A DNA stretch of 64,000 nt, from assembly GCF_023634865.1 (NCBI RefSeq), contig NZ_JAMLJN010000001.1, positions 248,001 through 312,000 of the forward strand, written 5' to 3'. Shown here piece by piece: positions 24,344 to 35,791 of this stretch. A model generated the notes under the pieces. That model did not search any database, was not told where the DNA came from, and saw only the letters and a list, made by a program, of their open reading frames with translations. Each line of letters starts with the position of its first letter. Positions within the stretch are counted from its first letter, which is position 1. The stretch comes from Flavobacterium fragile. GTDB lineage: Bacteria; Bacteroidota; Bacteroidia; Flavobacteriales; Flavobacteriaceae. Made by a program: the position numbers and the translations under genes.

Positions 24344-24700
24344 ATGAAAAACGGAATCTACAGTTTACTAAAAGCAAAATTTCTTATAAGTGATGACGCT
24401 CTTAAGAACTGGAAATTCATCGTTTTTTTGGTAATCTTAGGAATGATGGCTATTGCAAACAATCATCAATACGATGCGAAAAATTACCGAATTACCGAAT
24501 TAACCAATCAAGTAAAAGAATTGCGTTCTGAATTTGTAGACCGTCGTTCGGAATTGATGAAGTTAAAAATGGAATCTACAGTGGCAAAAAAAATGGAAAC
24601 TCGTGAAATCTTTCCATCTGAAGTGCCACCGGTTAAAATAGTTGTTGAAAGTCAAGAAAATAAAAAGAGTTTTTGGGATAAATTGAAAATATGGCAGTAG
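24344..24700 (+). CDS. ftsL: FtsL-like divisome protein
   Basis: 118 residues: cytoplasmic N-terminus, one membrane helix at about 25-42 ('FIVFLVILGMMAIANNH'), then a periplasmic coiled coil ('RITELTNQVKELRSEFVDRR'). This size, topology and position between rsmH and ftsI identify it as the Bacteroidota FtsL-like protein, which bridges FtsQ/DivIC and the FtsWI synthase. Its stop overlaps the ftsI start by ten bases. Confidence 0.88.
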   Translation: MKNGIYSLLKAKFLISDDALKNWKFIVFLVILGMMAIANNHQYDAKNYRITELTNQVKELRSEFVDRRSELMKLKMESTVAKKMETREIFPSEVPPVKIVVESQENKKSFWDKLKIWQ

Positions 24701-26673
24701 AAGATAAAAAAATATCGTACCGCATGTATTTTGTAGCTTTCATGTTTCTCGTGATGGCTGTTTTGATATTGATAAAACTCAACAATATTCAATGGGTTGA
24801 AGGACCTTATTACCGAAAGTTAGCTAAAGAAAGAACCGTTAAAAATTTCACTATTCCAGCAAACAAAGGAAATGTGTACTCAGCAGATGGAAGTTTATTA
24901 GCTACATCAATTCCAGAATATTCAATTTATTTCGATGCTGTAGCACCTTCTTCTGAACTTTTTAAAGAGAATATTAAAGCGCTTTCGGATTCACTTTCAG
25001 TGATGTTCGGAAAATCATCCGGGCATTATCAAGCGAAATTACAAAAGGCACGTGCGAATAAAAGTCGCTATTTATTCATCGCAAAAAAGTTGAGTTATAC
25101 GGAGCAAATGCGAATCAAATCGTTTCCATTATTTAATAAAGGAGCTAATAAAGGTGGTTTGATTATCGAGCAAAAAATTGTAAGAGAACATCCAATTGGT
25201 TTGGTAGCAAAAAGAACTATCGGTTATGAACGTTCAAACGAAGATGGAAAAGGGTTGGAGTACGCTTTTCGCGATTATTTGAATGGGAAAAATGGCCACA
25301 GAATGATGCAAAAAATTGCAAAGAATCAGTGGAAACCTATAAATGATGTAAATGAAAAGGAGCCTGTAGATGGTTACGATATAATTTCTACAATTGATGT
25401 TTATATCCAAGATATTGCTCATCATGCTTTATTGAAACAATTAGAGTATTATACAGCAGATCATGGTTGTGTAGTAGTGATGGAAACCAAAACGGGTCAC
25501 ATCAAAGCGATTTCAAATTTAGGAAGAGCAGAAGATGGATCCTACTATGAAACACAAAATTATGCCATTACAGAATCGCATGAGCCTGGTTCTACATTCA
25601 AATTAATTGATTTGATAGCGCTTTTAGATGATAAAAAAGTAGATACAAGCACAGTTTATGATTCAAGAGGTGGCGTAGTAGAATATTATGGTAAAAAGGT
25701 GAAAGACTCAAAGCCTGGTGGTTATGGTAAAATATCAGTTGGAAAAGCTTTTGAGGTTTCTTCTAACACGGTTCTAGTGCAAGCTGTTGTTGATCATTAT
25801 AAAAACAATCCTAAACAATTTGTAGATAGAATTAATAGTTATGGATTGAACAAACCTTTGGATTTACCTATCAAAGGAGAGGGGAAACCATATATTCCAC
25901 AGCCAGGAACACCGGGGTGGTATGGAACTACTTTACCTTGGATGGCCTTTGGTTATAACGTCTCAATTACTCCTTTACAAACATTGGCATTGTATAACGC
26001 GGTTGCCAATAATGGAGTAATGGTAAAACCAATTTTCGTTAGCGAAATAAAAGAATGGAATAAAATCATCAAAAAATTTGATACCCAAGTTATCAACCCT
26101 AAAATATGTTCTCAGGAAGCTTTGAAAAAAGTGCACAAAGTTTTAGAAAATGTAGTGGAAAAAGGAACTGGGTCAAAATTATACTCTAAAGATTTTTCGA
26201 TGGCGGGAAAAACAGGAACCGCTCAAGTAAATTACAAAGACAAGTCGAATATGTATTACGCTTCGTCTTTTGTAGGCTATTTTCCTGCTAACCAACCTAA
26301 ATATTCTTGTATTGTTGTGGTTCATAAACCTAATGTTACTGCAGGATATTACGGAGCTGATGTTGCCGGACCTGTATTCAAGAGAATTGCTCAAAAAATA
26401 TTTACCGATTCACCTTCTATGAATCTTGTTAAAAATATCGATGCAAAAGTGGTGGCTCAAGAAAAAAGTTATGCTGAATACTACAAAAAAGTAGAAAAAG
26501 AAGAGCAAATTGTACCTAATGTTAAAGGGATGGAAGGCATGGATGCAGTTGCTTTATTAGAAAATCTAGGATTAAAAGTAAAAGTTATAGGTGTAGGAAA
26601 AGTTAAGAAACAATCTCTAACATCAGGTCAGGCTTTTAATAAAAATCAAATTATCATAATTGAACTATCGTGA
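24691..26673 (+). CDS. ftsI: Septal penicillin-binding protein 3 (peptidoglycan transpeptidase) with PASTA domain
   Basis: 660 residues: a membrane anchor (about 12-30), pedestal domain, and a class B transpeptidase with Ser301-x-x-Lys304 ('PGSTFKL'), 'SSN' near 358 and Lys507-Thr-Gly ('GKTGTAQ'). The last 70 residues ('VPNVKGMEGMDAVALLENLG') form one PASTA domain. It cross-links septal peptidoglycan together with FtsW. It overlaps both neighbours, ftsL and murE. PASTA-bearing FtsI proteins are usual in Bacteroidota. Confidence 0.94.
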   Translation: MAVEDKKISYRMYFVAFMFLVMAVLILIKLNNIQWVEGPYYRKLAKERTVKNFTIPANKGNVYSADGSLLATSIPEYSIYFDAVAPSSELFKENIKALSDSLSVMFGKSSGHYQAKLQKARANKSRYLFIAKKLSYTEQMRIKSFPLFNKGANKGGLIIEQKIVREHPIGLVAKRTIGYERSNEDGKGLEYAFRDYLNGKNGHRMMQKIAKNQWKPINDVNEKEPVDGYDIISTIDVYIQDIAHHALLKQLEYYTADHGCVVVMETKTGHIKAISNLGRAEDGSYYETQNYAITESHEPGSTFKLIDLIALLDDKKVDTSTVYDSRGGVVEYYGKKVKDSKPGGYGKISVGKAFEVSSNTVLVQAVVDHYKNNPKQFVDRINSYGLNKPLDLPIKGEGKPYIPQPGTPGWYGTTLPWMAFGYNVSITPLQTLALYNAVANNGVMVKPIFVSEIKEWNKIIKKFDTQVINPKICSQEALKKVHKVLENVVEKGTGSKLYSKDFSMAGKTGTAQVNYKDKSNMYYASSFVGYFPANQPKYSCIVVVHKPNVTAGYYGADVAGPVFKRIAQKIFTDSPSMNLVKNIDAKVVAQEKSYAEYYKKVEKEEQIVPNVKGMEGMDAVALLENLGLKVKVIGVGKVKKQSLTSGQAFNKNQIIIIELS

Positions 26674-28133
26674 AAGTACTTAAAGACATATTATATAAAG
26701 TAGGAATTGAAGCGGTTCATGGAACCACCGATATTGCTATTTCAAAAATTGAATTTGATTCTAGAAAAGTTGAGTTAAATGATGTTTTTGTTGCGATAAA
26801 AGGAACCCTATCAGACGGTCATGATTACATTCAAAAAGCGTTAAATCATGGAGCTATTGCAATTATTTGTCAGGAATTTCCGAGTGTAATTGTAAATGGG
26901 GTAACCTACATTAAGGTGAAAGATTCTAACGAAGCTTTGGCCTTACTAGCAACAAATTTTTATGAGAATCCATCTGAGAAAATTCGATTAGTTGGGGTAA
27001 CAGGGACAAATGGAAAAACCACAATTGCTTCACTTTTATATCAATTATTCAAAAAAGCAGGTTATAAAGTAGGTTTGTTATCAACTGTAAAAATTATGGT
27101 TGATGAGCAAGAATTTAAAGCTACTCACACAACACCTGATTCTTTGACTATTAATAGGTATTTAGATTTGATGGTTCAAGAAGGATGTGAATTTTGTTTT
27201 ATGGAAGTGAGTTCACATGGAGTTCATCAAAAAAGAGCAGAAGGTTTACAATTTGAAGGCGGTATTTTTACGAATTTATCACACGATCATTTGGATTATC
27301 ACAATTCGTTTGCAGAATATCGCGATGTAAAAAAATCATTCTTTGATAATTTACCCAAAAATGCTTTTGCTTTAACTAATGCAGATGATAAAAATGGAGC
27401 TGTAATGCTTCAAAATACAAAAGCAAGGAAACTAAGTTACGCCTTAAAATCGTATGCCGATTATAAAGCCCAAATTTTAGAAAACCAATTATCGGGATTG
27501 TTATTAAAAATCAACGACAGTGAAGTTTGGGTAAAGTTGATAGGTTCGTTCAATGCATATAATTTGTTAGCTATTTACGGAGTTGCCGTAGAACTAGGAA
27601 TTGAAAAAATGGAAGCTTTGCGATTGCTTTCGGAATTAGAAAGTGTATCAGGAAGATTTCAATACATTATTTCGGAATCCAAAATTACAGCAATTGTAGA
27701 TTATGCCCATACGCCTGATGCATTAGAAAATGTATTAAAAACAATTGAGAATATTCGTACCAATAACGAACAATTGATTACTGTCGTAGGTTGTGGTGGC
27801 GATCGAGATAAAACGAAAAGACCTATCATGGCCAACATAGCTTCAACCATTAGCGACAAAGTCATTTTTACTTCAGATAATCCAAGAACCGAAGATCCGG
27901 AGATCATTATCAAAGAAATGGAAAAAGGAGTGGAACCTCAAAATTTCAAGAAAACGGTTTCTATTTTAGATAGAAAACAAGCTATTAAAACGGCATGTCA
28001 ATTGGCAAATCCAAACGATATAATTTTAATCGCAGGTAAAGGTCATGAAACCTATCAAGAAATTAATGGAGTGCGTCACGACTTCGATGATTTAAAAATA
28101 GTAACGGAGTTATTACAACAATTAAATAAATAG
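26670..28133 (+). CDS. murE: UDP-MurNAc-L-Ala-D-Glu:meso-diaminopimelate ligase MurE
   Basis: 487 residues with the ATP-binding '[14 protein letters not shown]' and the substrate signature 'DNPRTEDP'. DNPR recognises meso-diaminopimelate, so the cell wall should be of the mDAP type. Cytoplasmic, third amino-acid addition in the peptidoglycan precursor pathway. The start is GTG at 26670, four bases before the ftsI stop ends. Confidence 0.96.
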   Translation: MKVLKDILYKVGIEAVHGTTDIAISKIEFDSRKVELNDVFVAIKGTLSDGHDYIQKALNHGAIAIICQEFPSVIVNGVTYIKVKDSNEALALLATNFYENPSEKIRLVGVTGTNGKTTIASLLYQLFKKAGYKVGLLSTVKIMVDEQEFKATHTTPDSLTINRYLDLMVQEGCEFCFMEVSSHGVHQKRAEGLQFEGGIFTNLSHDHLDYHNSFAEYRDVKKSFFDNLPKNAFALTNADDKNGAVMLQNTKARKLSYALKSYADYKAQILENQLSGLLLKINDSEVWVKLIGSFNAYNLLAIYGVAVELGIEKMEALRLLSELESVSGRFQYIISESKITAIVDYAHTPDALENVLKTIENIRTNNEQLITVVGCGGDRDKTKRPIMANIASTISDKVIFTSDNPRTEDPEIIIKEMEKGVEPQNFKKTVSILDRKQAIKTACQLANPNDIILIAGKGHETYQEINGVRHDFDDLKIVTELLQQLNK

Positions 28134-28185
28134 TAGCAGTAAAGTTTTCAAGCGCAAAACTTTTAAACATTTAAACTTTAAAACT

Positions 28186-29406
28186 ATGTTATATTACATC
28201 TTTCAATACTTAGACAAAACCTTTGATGTTCCGGGAGCGGGAGTGTTTCAATACATTACTTTTCGCTCTGCATTGGCATTTATTTTGTCGCTTTTAATTG
28301 CTACAATTTATGGTAAAAAAATCATCAATTTTTTGAGAAAACAGCAAGTTGGTGAAACCGTTCGTGAATTAGGTTTGGAAGGTCAAACTCAAAAAGCGGG
28401 AACACCAACAATGGGAGGAGTTATCATTATTTTGGCAACTTTGATTCCGGTTTTCTTATTAGCGAAGTTGAATAATATTTACATCGTTTTGTTGATAATG
28501 ACTACACTTTGGATGGGAACTATCGGTTTTATTGATGATTATATTAAAATTTTCAAGAAAGATAAACAAGGTTTAAAAGGAATTTTCAAAATAATCGGAC
28601 AAGTAGGTTTGGGTTTAATTGTTGGAACTGTATTGTATTTGAGTCCAGATGTAACAGTAAGGAAAGATACAATAACTTCAAGAGTAAAAATCGAAAACAA
28701 CATAAAACCATCCGATTTAGAGGAAAAATCAACAGCAACAACTATTCCTTTCATGAAAAATAACGAATTTGATTATGCAGAAGTTTTGTCTTTTATGGGG
28801 GATGGTTATGAAAAGTATGCTTGGTTGATTTTCATCCCAATGGTAATCCTCGTAATTACTGCTGTATCAAATGGGGCCAATTTAACAGACGGAATTGATG
28901 GTTTAGCTGCTGGAACCTCCGCTATATCAGTACTTACATTAGGGATTTTCACCTTCGTTTCAGGAAATATCATTTTTTCAGATTATTTGAATATCATGTA
29001 TATACCAAATTCAGGGGAAATGACGATTTACATCGCTGCCTTCGTAGGAGCTTTAGTCGGTTTTCTCTGGTACAATGCTTATCCAGCATCGGTTTTTATG
29101 GGGGATACAGGAAGTTTGACCATTGGTGGAATTATAGCGGTAATTGCTATTTCAATTCGTAAAGAATTAATGATTCCAGTTTTATGTGGAATTTTCTTAG
29201 CGGAGAATTTATCGGTAATGATTCAAGTGAGTTATTTCAAATACACCAAAAAGAAATACGGTGAAGGAAGAAGAATATTCCTAATGTCGCCATTGCATCA
29301 CCACTATCAGAAAAAAGGCTATCACGAAAGTAGAATTGTAACGCGTTTTTGGATTGTCGGAATTCTGTTAGCAATTTTTTCACTTGTTTCTTTAAAATTA
29401 AGATAA
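28186..29406 (+). CDS. mraY: Phospho-MurNAc-pentapeptide translocase MraY
   Basis: 406 residues, about 45 longer than the Escherichia coli enzyme, with ten or so membrane segments. Signatures are '[11 protein letters not shown]', '[18 protein letters not shown]' and '[11 protein letters not shown]'. The extra length is a polar loop at about 163-205, between membrane segments, a feature I associate with Bacteroidota homologues. It makes lipid I on the inner membrane. It is followed two bases later by murD. Confidence 0.96.
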   Translation: MLYYIFQYLDKTFDVPGAGVFQYITFRSALAFILSLLIATIYGKKIINFLRKQQVGETVRELGLEGQTQKAGTPTMGGVIIILATLIPVFLLAKLNNIYIVLLIMTTLWMGTIGFIDDYIKIFKKDKQGLKGIFKIIGQVGLGLIVGTVLYLSPDVTVRKDTITSRVKIENNIKPSDLEEKSTATTIPFMKNNEFDYAEVLSFMGDGYEKYAWLIFIPMVILVITAVSNGANLTDGIDGLAAGTSAISVLTLGIFTFVSGNIIFSDYLNIMYIPNSGEMTIYIAAFVGALVGFLWYNAYPASVFMGDTGSLTIGGIIAVIAISIRKELMIPVLCGIFLAENLSVMIQVSYFKYTKKKYGEGRRIFLMSPLHHHYQKKGYHESRIVTRFWIVGILLAIFSLVSLKLR

Positions 29407-29407
29407 A

Positions 29408-30742
29408 ATGCGACTGGTAGTTTTAGGCGGAGGCGAAAGTGGAGTAGGAACCGCCATCTTAGGTAAGAAAAAAGGATATGATGTTTTAGTATCCGATTTT
29501 GGAAAAATTAAAGAAAATTATAAAGAAGTTCTGACTATTAATGGAATTGCTTGGGAAGATGAAAAGCACACAGAAGAATTAATTCTGAATGCCGATGTGG
29601 TAATGAAAAGTCCAGGAATTCCCGAAAAAGCTCCCATCGTTAAAAAGCTAATCGAAAAAGGAATTCCAGTAATTTCTGAAATCGAATTCGCTATCCAATT
29701 TACCGATGCAACAACGATCGGAATCACAGGAAGTAACGGAAAAACAACCACAACGCTTTTGACCTATCATTTGTTAAAACAAGGTGGTTTGAATGTGGGA
29801 CTAGCTGGGAATATTGGGAAAAGTTTTGCTTGGCAAGTGGCAGAAAACAAACACGACATTTATGTGTTGGAATTGAGTAGTTTTCAATTAGATGGTATCA
29901 TCAATTACAAGCCACATATTGCGATACTAACAAATATAAGTCCAGACCATTTAGATAGATACAATTACGATTATAGTTTGTACATCAATTCAAAATTTAG
30001 AATTACAAAAAATCAAACTGAAGCCGATTATTTGATATACGACAATGAAGATGAAGCGATTCTAAATTGGTTAAAAAACAACAAGATTAAAGCAAATAAA
30101 GTTCCTTTTTCATTGACAGGAAAACCTGAAAAAGACGGAGGATATATAGAAGAAAACAACATCAATAGTACCATTAAAAACGAATTATTTACTATGCCAA
30201 TCAACGAACTAGCACTAGAAGGGAAACACAACATTAAAAATGCAATGGCAGCAACGGCTGTAGCACAATTGTTGAACATTAGAAAACAAACTATCAGAGA
30301 AAGTTTGACTAATTTCCAAGGAGTAGAGCACCGATTAGAAAAAGTATTAAAAATTCAAGGTGTGCAATATATTAACGATTCTAAAGCTACTAATGTAAAT
30401 TCGGTTTTTTATGCTTTGGATAGTATGACCACCCCAACGGTTTGGATTGTAGGGGGTGTTGATAAAGGAAATGATTACGATGAGTTAATGCCTTTAGTTC
30501 GTGAAAAAGTAAAAGCAATCGTTTGTTTAGGTGTTGACAATACTAAAATCATCAACGCATTTAATAATGTAGTAGACGTGATGGTAGAAACAACTTCAAT
30601 GTCTGAAGCAGTTCAATTAGCGCAACGTTTAGCAGAAAAAGGGGATAGTGTTTTATTATCACCAGCATGCGCAAGTTTCGATTTGTTCGAAAACTATGAA
30701 GACAGAGGAAATCAATTCAAACAAGCGGTTCATAATTTGTAA
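29408..30742 (+). CDS. murD: UDP-MurNAc-L-alanine:D-glutamate ligase MurD
   Basis: 444 residues with N-terminal Rossmann 'VVLGGGESGVGTAILGKKKG', ATP motif 'GITGSNGKTTTTLL', and the middle 'LELSSFQLDG'. The C-terminal domain has 'EHRLEKV' and 'YINDSKATN'. It adds D-Glu in the cytoplasm. It begins two bases after mraY and ends 12 bases before ftsW. Confidence 0.96.
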   Translation: MRLVVLGGGESGVGTAILGKKKGYDVLVSDFGKIKENYKEVLTINGIAWEDEKHTEELILNADVVMKSPGIPEKAPIVKKLIEKGIPVISEIEFAIQFTDATTIGITGSNGKTTTTLLTYHLLKQGGLNVGLAGNIGKSFAWQVAENKHDIYVLELSSFQLDGIINYKPHIAILTNISPDHLDRYNYDYSLYINSKFRITKNQTEADYLIYDNEDEAILNWLKNNKIKANKVPFSLTGKPEKDGGYIEENNINSTIKNELFTMPINELALEGKHNIKNAMAATAVAQLLNIRKQTIRESLTNFQGVEHRLEKVLKIQGVQYINDSKATNVNSVFYALDSMTTPTVWIVGGVDKGNDYDELMPLVREKVKAIVCLGVDNTKIINAFNNVVDVMVETTSMSEAVQLAQRLAEKGDSVLLSPACASFDLFENYEDRGNQFKQAVHNL

Positions 30743-30754
30743 AAAAATAAAAAA

Positions 30755-32110
30755 ATGTTCGATATCATTGGTAAAATAAGAGGAGATAAAACCATTTGGG
30801 CCATAGTTTTTCTATTGGCTTTGGTTTCCTTTTTGCCAGTATATAGTGCTAGTACTAACCTAGTTTACGTTATAGGAAACGGAACTACAATTGGACATTT
30901 AATCAAACATGCTATCCATGTTTTATTAGGTTTTGGAATCATTTATTGGATTCATAAAATGCCTTATCATTATTTTAAAGCATTATCTATTTTTGGTATT
31001 CCTTTAGTAGGTTTGTTATTATTGTACACTTTATTTAAAGGAACTGAAATTGGAGGAGCAAATGCAAGTCGTTGGATCCAAATTCCTTTTGTAGGTTGGA
31101 GTTTTCAAACTTCTACCTTAGCATTCATCGTTATAATGGTTTACGTAGCGCGTTATTTGGCAAAAGTTAGCGATAAAGTGTACTCATTTAAGGAATCATT
31201 TTTAGAATTATGGATGCCTGTTGGAGCGGTTTTAGTACTAATTTTACCAGCTAATTTTTCAACAACAGCCCTGATTTTTGCCATGATTTGTATGCTAATT
31301 TTCATCGGACAATATCCTTTGAAATATCTAGGATATGTTCTAGGGATGGGAATCGCTGCACTTTTGTTGTTCTTGTTATTAGCCAAAGCATTTCCAGATA
31401 ATAAATTTTTTAGTAGGGTAAGTACTTGGGAAAACCGTATCGAGCGTTTTACCAAAGACACTCCAAATGAAGATGATTACCAAATTGAAAAAGCTAAGAT
31501 AGCCATAGCCTCTGGAGGAGTTCTTGGTTTAGGAGCAGGAAAGAGTGTTCAGAAAAACTTTTTGCCACAATCGTCTTCCGATTTTATTTTCGCCATTATT
31601 GTAGAAGAATGGGGATTAGTTGGCGCAGTAACGATTGTTGGGTTGTATTTATTGTTGTTGATTCGATTTGTGATTAATGCTCAAAAGGCATCGAGTTTAT
31701 TCGGAAAATTACTAATTATCGGACTTGGGTTTCCCATCATATTTCAAGCTTTTGTGAATATGGGAGTTGCTGTAGAATTATTACCAGTAACGGGTCAGCC
31801 TTTACCCTTGATTAGTAGCGGAGGAACTTCAATTTGGATGACGTGTATCGCTGTCGGAATCATATTAAGTGTGACTAAGAAAGAAGAAGAGGTTGCTTTA
31901 GACTTAGAAGAAAAACGCAAACGTGATGAAGCTTTACAGCAAATTATCGATGCGCAAGTGGCTTTGAATGAAGAGAAAGATGCCGATGAAAATCAGCAAA
32001 AAATAAACGATATTAAAAGTTCGATTAGAGAATCTTTAATTGAAGATGAAAACGGAAATGTGCTAGTAAATGGACAAAATCCAATGAACGCAGTTTTAAA
32101 TAAAAAATAA
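30755..32110 (+). CDS. ftsW: Septal lipid II polymerase FtsW (SEDS family)
   Basis: 451 residues of polytopic membrane protein. SEDS motifs include '[20 protein letters not shown]', '[11 protein letters not shown]' and the ending '[16 protein letters not shown]'. A hydrophilic tail of about 75 residues (from about 375) contains coiled helix. It polymerises lipid II into glycan at the septum with FtsI. The stop shares its last base with the murG ATG. Confidence 0.94.
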   Translation: MFDIIGKIRGDKTIWAIVFLLALVSFLPVYSASTNLVYVIGNGTTIGHLIKHAIHVLLGFGIIYWIHKMPYHYFKALSIFGIPLVGLLLLYTLFKGTEIGGANASRWIQIPFVGWSFQTSTLAFIVIMVYVARYLAKVSDKVYSFKESFLELWMPVGAVLVLILPANFSTTALIFAMICMLIFIGQYPLKYLGYVLGMGIAALLLFLLLAKAFPDNKFFSRVSTWENRIERFTKDTPNEDDYQIEKAKIAIASGGVLGLGAGKSVQKNFLPQSSSDFIFAIIVEEWGLVGAVTIVGLYLLLLIRFVINAQKASSLFGKLLIIGLGFPIIFQAFVNMGVAVELLPVTGQPLPLISSGGTSIWMTCIAVGIILSVTKKEEEVALDLEEKRKRDEALQQIIDAQVALNEEKDADENQQKINDIKSSIRESLIEDENGNVLVNGQNPMNAVLNKK

Positions 32111-33198
32111 TGAAAAAACCAAGATTCATAATTAGCGGAGGCGGAACCGGCGGACATATTTATCCAGCCGTTGCGATTGCGAACGAATTAAAATCTCGTT
32201 TTCCAGAAGCAGAGTTCCTTTTTGTTGGTGCCAAAGATAAAATGGAAATGCAAAAAGTGCCTCAAGCAGGTTATGCCATCAAAGGATTATGGATTTCAGG
32301 AATTCAACGAAAATTGACATTGGATAATGCAATGTTTCCATTCAAGCTGCTTTCTAGTATGTGGAATTCATTTCGAATTATCAAAAGTTTTAAACCTGAT
32401 GTAGTTATTGGAACGGGAGGTTTTGCAAGCGGTGCCGTTTTGAAAGTGGCTTCGATGTTTGGAATTCCGACAGTAATTCAAGAGCAAAATTCGTATCCTG
32501 GAATTACGAATAAATTATTGGCTAAAAAAGCGAATAAAATTTGTGTAGCTTACGAAAATTTGGAACGATTTTTTCCAAAAGATAAAATGATCTTAACCGG
32601 AAACCCTGTGCGTCAAGATTTGATTAACGAAGCAAGCAAAAGTGAAGCTATCGCTTATTTTAAATTAGATGCAAATAAAAAAACATTGTTGGTTTTAGGC
32701 GGAAGTTTAGGTGCTAGAAGAATCAATCAATTGATTGAAAAAGAATTGGATTTTCTATTGAGTCAAAACATTCAAATTATCTGGCAATGTGGTAAATTAT
32801 ATTTGAATGATTACGAGAAATATAACGAAAAAGAAAACGTTCAAGTAACCGCCTTCATCGATCGAATGGATTTGGTATATGCTGCCGCTGATGTGGTTAT
32901 TTCGCGTTCAGGTGCTTCCTCTGTGTCGGAATTATGTATTGTTGGGAAACCTACGATTTTTATTCCGTCACCAAATGTGGCCGAAGACCATCAGACTAAA
33001 AACGCAAAAGCCATTTCAGATAAAAATGGCGCGCTTTTAATGAAAGAAAATGAATTAGATACCCAGTTTGAAATTGTTTTTTCTGATTTAATTTCGAATG
33101 AAAGTAAACAAGCAGAACTAAGTGAAAATATTAAAAAATTAGCACTGCCAAATGCAACAAAAGATATTGTTGAAGAAATAATAAAATTGATAAAATGA
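32110..33198 (+). CDS. murG: Lipid II synthase MurG (UDP-GlcNAc transferase)
   Basis: 362 residues of GT28 fold: the N-terminal '[20 protein letters not shown]' binds the lipid I acceptor and '[11 protein letters not shown]' with 'EDHQTKNA' bind UDP-GlcNAc. It works at the inner face of the cytoplasmic membrane. ATG overlaps the ftsW stop by one base, and its own stop overlaps the next gene by four (ATGA). Confidence 0.96.
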   Translation: MKKPRFIISGGGTGGHIYPAVAIANELKSRFPEAEFLFVGAKDKMEMQKVPQAGYAIKGLWISGIQRKLTLDNAMFPFKLLSSMWNSFRIIKSFKPDVVIGTGGFASGAVLKVASMFGIPTVIQEQNSYPGITNKLLAKKANKICVAYENLERFFPKDKMILTGNPVRQDLINEASKSEAIAYFKLDANKKTLLVLGGSLGARRINQLIEKELDFLLSQNIQIIWQCGKLYLNDYEKYNEKENVQVTAFIDRMDLVYAAADVVISRSGASSVSELCIVGKPTIFIPSPNVAEDHQTKNAKAISDKNGALLMKENELDTQFEIVFSDLISNESKQAELSENIKKLALPNATKDIVEEIIKLIK

Positions 33199-34400
33199 AA
33201 AAATATATTTTAATTTTTTGTTTTTTTTATTCCTTTTTCAGTTGTGCGCCTTCACAAATAGAGATGTTGAGAGGTGGAGCAATTGAAAACGCAGTTTATC
33301 GTGACACAGTTTCATTTAATTTTGATTATAACTTACCTATTATTACTGTTGAGATTGATCAAGTAAATTATAATTTCTTACTTGATACAGGTGCACCATC
33401 AGTAATTTCTCCGGAGTTGTTTGTTAAATTAAATCTTAAAAAGAAACTTACATCAAAAATAAAGGATTCTAATAATATTTCAAATTCAGAAATTTTCACA
33501 CAAATTCCACAAATGAAAATTGGTAATTTACAGTATACAAATATTGGAGTTTATGTAATAGATTTGAGAAAATCTTTCGCTTTAAAATGTTTAAATATCG
33601 ATGGAATTATTGGTGCGAATCAAATGGCAAAATCATATTGGAAATTGGATTATGAAAACAAATTGTGCGTGATTTCAAATGATTTACCAAAATCTGAAAT
33701 TGAAAATTATGAAATTGTAAATTTTATACCAAAGAATGGACAATTAACTCCATTAGTAGATATATTTATTGACAAGATAAAGTTTGGAAATGTTATTTTT
33801 GATACTGGTTTTAATGGTGCAATTTCATTACCAAATAATAAAAGTCTAGACTCAGTTTTTGAGAAAAAAGTGGAACTATATGGAGTCGAATCAGCAGGAA
33901 TTTACGGCTTAGGAACTACTAAAACTTTTGTTGAAGCCCTATTGCCTTTTGTTATACTTGATTCTTTGGTGCTAAGCAAGCAGTCAGTTACGTTTTCTGA
34001 TGATCCGTCAATGGTTATTGGGAATGAAGTTTTTAAAAATTATAGTATTATTTTCGACTGGAACTTACAAAAAATGTATTTTAAAAAGAATGCAAATTTA
34101 AGTAGTAAGAAAACAAGTGAATTTATTTCCTTTGGTTTTGGATTTATTAAAAATGGAGATAAAATTGAAGTCGTTAAATTGATTAAAAATTCTGAAGCTG
34201 AAAAAAAAGGATTGTTAATTGGAGATGAAGTATTAACTATTAATGATGTCATTTTTAAAAATATTAAAGATAACCAATTTTGTGATTTCTTTTATTTTGG
34301 ATTGAAGGAGTTTAAAGTGGGCGATATAATTAATGTTAAAGTATTACGTAATAATGAAGAATTGAAATTTACTTTAACTAAAGAAAATTACTTTAACTAA
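33195..34400 (+). CDS. Lipoprotein: retropepsin-like aspartic protease with C-terminal PDZ domain
   Basis: 401 residues. A lipoprotein signal ([10 protein letters not shown], lipidated Cys17) is followed by two protease-like halves, each with its own DTG: Asp64 in '[10 protein letters not shown]' and Asp203 in '[10 protein letters not shown]'. A PDZ domain follows at about 305-395 ('[17 protein letters not shown]'). It should face the periplasm, as cell-wall or protein-processing protease (inference). It sits inside the dcw cluster between murG and murC, overlapping murG by ATGA. By eye its codon use is more AT-rich than that of its neighbours, so it may be a later insertion. No standard dcw gene matches it. 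Confidence 0.8.
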   Translation: MKKYILIFCFFYSFFSCAPSQIEMLRGGAIENAVYRDTVSFNFDYNLPIITVEIDQVNYNFLLDTGAPSVISPELFVKLNLKKKLTSKIKDSNNISNSEIFTQIPQMKIGNLQYTNIGVYVIDLRKSFALKCLNIDGIIGANQMAKSYWKLDYENKLCVISNDLPKSEIENYEIVNFIPKNGQLTPLVDIFIDKIKFGNVIFDTGFNGAISLPNNKSLDSVFEKKVELYGVESAGIYGLGTTKTFVEALLPFVILDSLVLSKQSVTFSDDPSMVIGNEVFKNYSIIFDWNLQKMYFKKNANLSSKKTSEFISFGFGFIKNGDKIEVVKLIKNSEAEKKGLLIGDEVLTINDVIFKNIKDNQFCDFFYFGLKEFKVGDIINVKVLRNNEELKFTLTKENYFN

Positions 34401-34444
34401 AACTGATTTTTCAATCGTTTGACTAAAAAGGAAACAAATATAAT

Positions 34445-35791
34445 ATGAATCTAAATCAAATACATAACGTTTATTTCATCGGAATCGGAGGCATCGGAAT
34501 GAGTGCTTTGGCACGCTATTTTCAATACATTGGAAAAAAAGTAGTGGGTTACGACAAAACACCAACGCAGTTAACAGATGAGTTGCAAGCTATTGGTTTA
34601 GAAATTCATTTTGAAGATAATATCAGTTTAATTCCAAATGATTTTTATGTTGAAAATACATTAGTAATCGTAACGCCAGCCGTTCCAGTTTCGCATTCCG
34701 AATGGAATTATTTCATCGAAAGAGGATTCACTATTAAAAAACGTGCTGAAGTTTTAGGAATCATTACAAAAGATACCTATTGTTTCGCAGTTGCTGGAAC
34801 ACACGGAAAAACTACAACATCGAGTATTTTAGGTCACGTTTTATACGAAAGTGGTGTTGATGTTACCGCTTTTTTAGGTGGAATTGTTGAAAATTATAGT
34901 TCAAATTTAATCGGTTCAGGAAAAACAGTTACGGTGGTAGAAGCAGATGAGTTCGATCGTTCGTTCTTGCATTTACATCCTAACATTTCTTGTGTAACTT
35001 CGATGGATGCGGACCATTTAGATATTTATGGAGATGCCGCAAGTATTGAAGAATCATTCAAAGAATTCGCAGCCAAAACACCAAGAGAAAATTTATACAT
35101 AATCAAAGGATTGCCATTAGAAGGAAACACTATCGGTGTTAATAATGATGCTGATTTTTCTGCTCAAAACATACGAATTGAAAACGGTTTTTATGTATTC
35201 GATGTGAAAACTCCAGACGAAGTAGTTCACAATGTAAAATTTGGTTTGCCTGGTCATCACAATTTAACGAATGCTTTGTTAGCTTTTGCAATGGCGAAAT
35301 CTTACGGAGTTTCCAATGATAAAATCTGTGCAGCTTTAGCAAGTTTTAAAGGAGTAAGAAGACGTTTTTCGTTCCAAATTAGAGAAGAAAAATTAGTTTA
35401 TATTGATGACTATGCGCATCATCCAACTGAAATTAATGCGGTGCATCAAGCGGTTCGTGAATTGTATCCAGGAAAAAAAATCATCGCAGCATTTCAACCG
35501 CACTTGTTCAGTAGAACAAAAGATTTTGCGGATGGTTTTGCAGAAAGTTTAAGTCAATTTGATGAAATTTTATTGTTGGAAATTTATCCCGCTCGCGAGT
35601 TGCCAATGGAAGGGGTAAATTCGACTTGGTTGTTGAATAAAATTAACAATCCAAATAAGAAATTAGTCAGTAAAGACGAGTTGTTCACGGCTTTTGAAAA
35701 TTCAGATGCCGATGTGTTTGTAACTATTGGTGCAGGCGACATTGGTGAGCTTGTAAAAGATCTAAAAAAAGCGCTTCATGAGAAGAATTAA
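34445..35791 (+). CDS. murC: UDP-MurNAc:L-alanine ligase MurC
   Basis: 448 residues with 'FIGIGGIGMSALARYF', the ATP motif 'AVAGTHGKTTTSSILG' and the C-terminal 'IDDYAHHPTEI'. It adds the first residue of the stem peptide in the cytoplasm. It lies 44 bases after the protease gene and overlaps ftsQ by 14 bases. Confidence 0.96.
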   Translation: MNLNQIHNVYFIGIGGIGMSALARYFQYIGKKVVGYDKTPTQLTDELQAIGLEIHFEDNISLIPNDFYVENTLVIVTPAVPVSHSEWNYFIERGFTIKKRAEVLGIITKDTYCFAVAGTHGKTTTSSILGHVLYESGVDVTAFLGGIVENYSSNLIGSGKTVTVVEADEFDRSFLHLHPNISCVTSMDADHLDIYGDAASIEESFKEFAAKTPRENLYIIKGLPLEGNTIGVNNDADFSAQNIRIENGFYVFDVKTPDEVVHNVKFGLPGHHNLTNALLAFAMAKSYGVSNDKICAALASFKGVRRRFSFQIREEKLVYIDDYAHHPTEINAVHQAVRELYPGKKIIAAFQPHLFSRTKDFADGFAESLSQFDEILLLEIYPARELPMEGVNSTWLLNKINNPNKKLVSKDELFTAFENSDADVFVTIGAGDIGELVKDLKKALHEKN

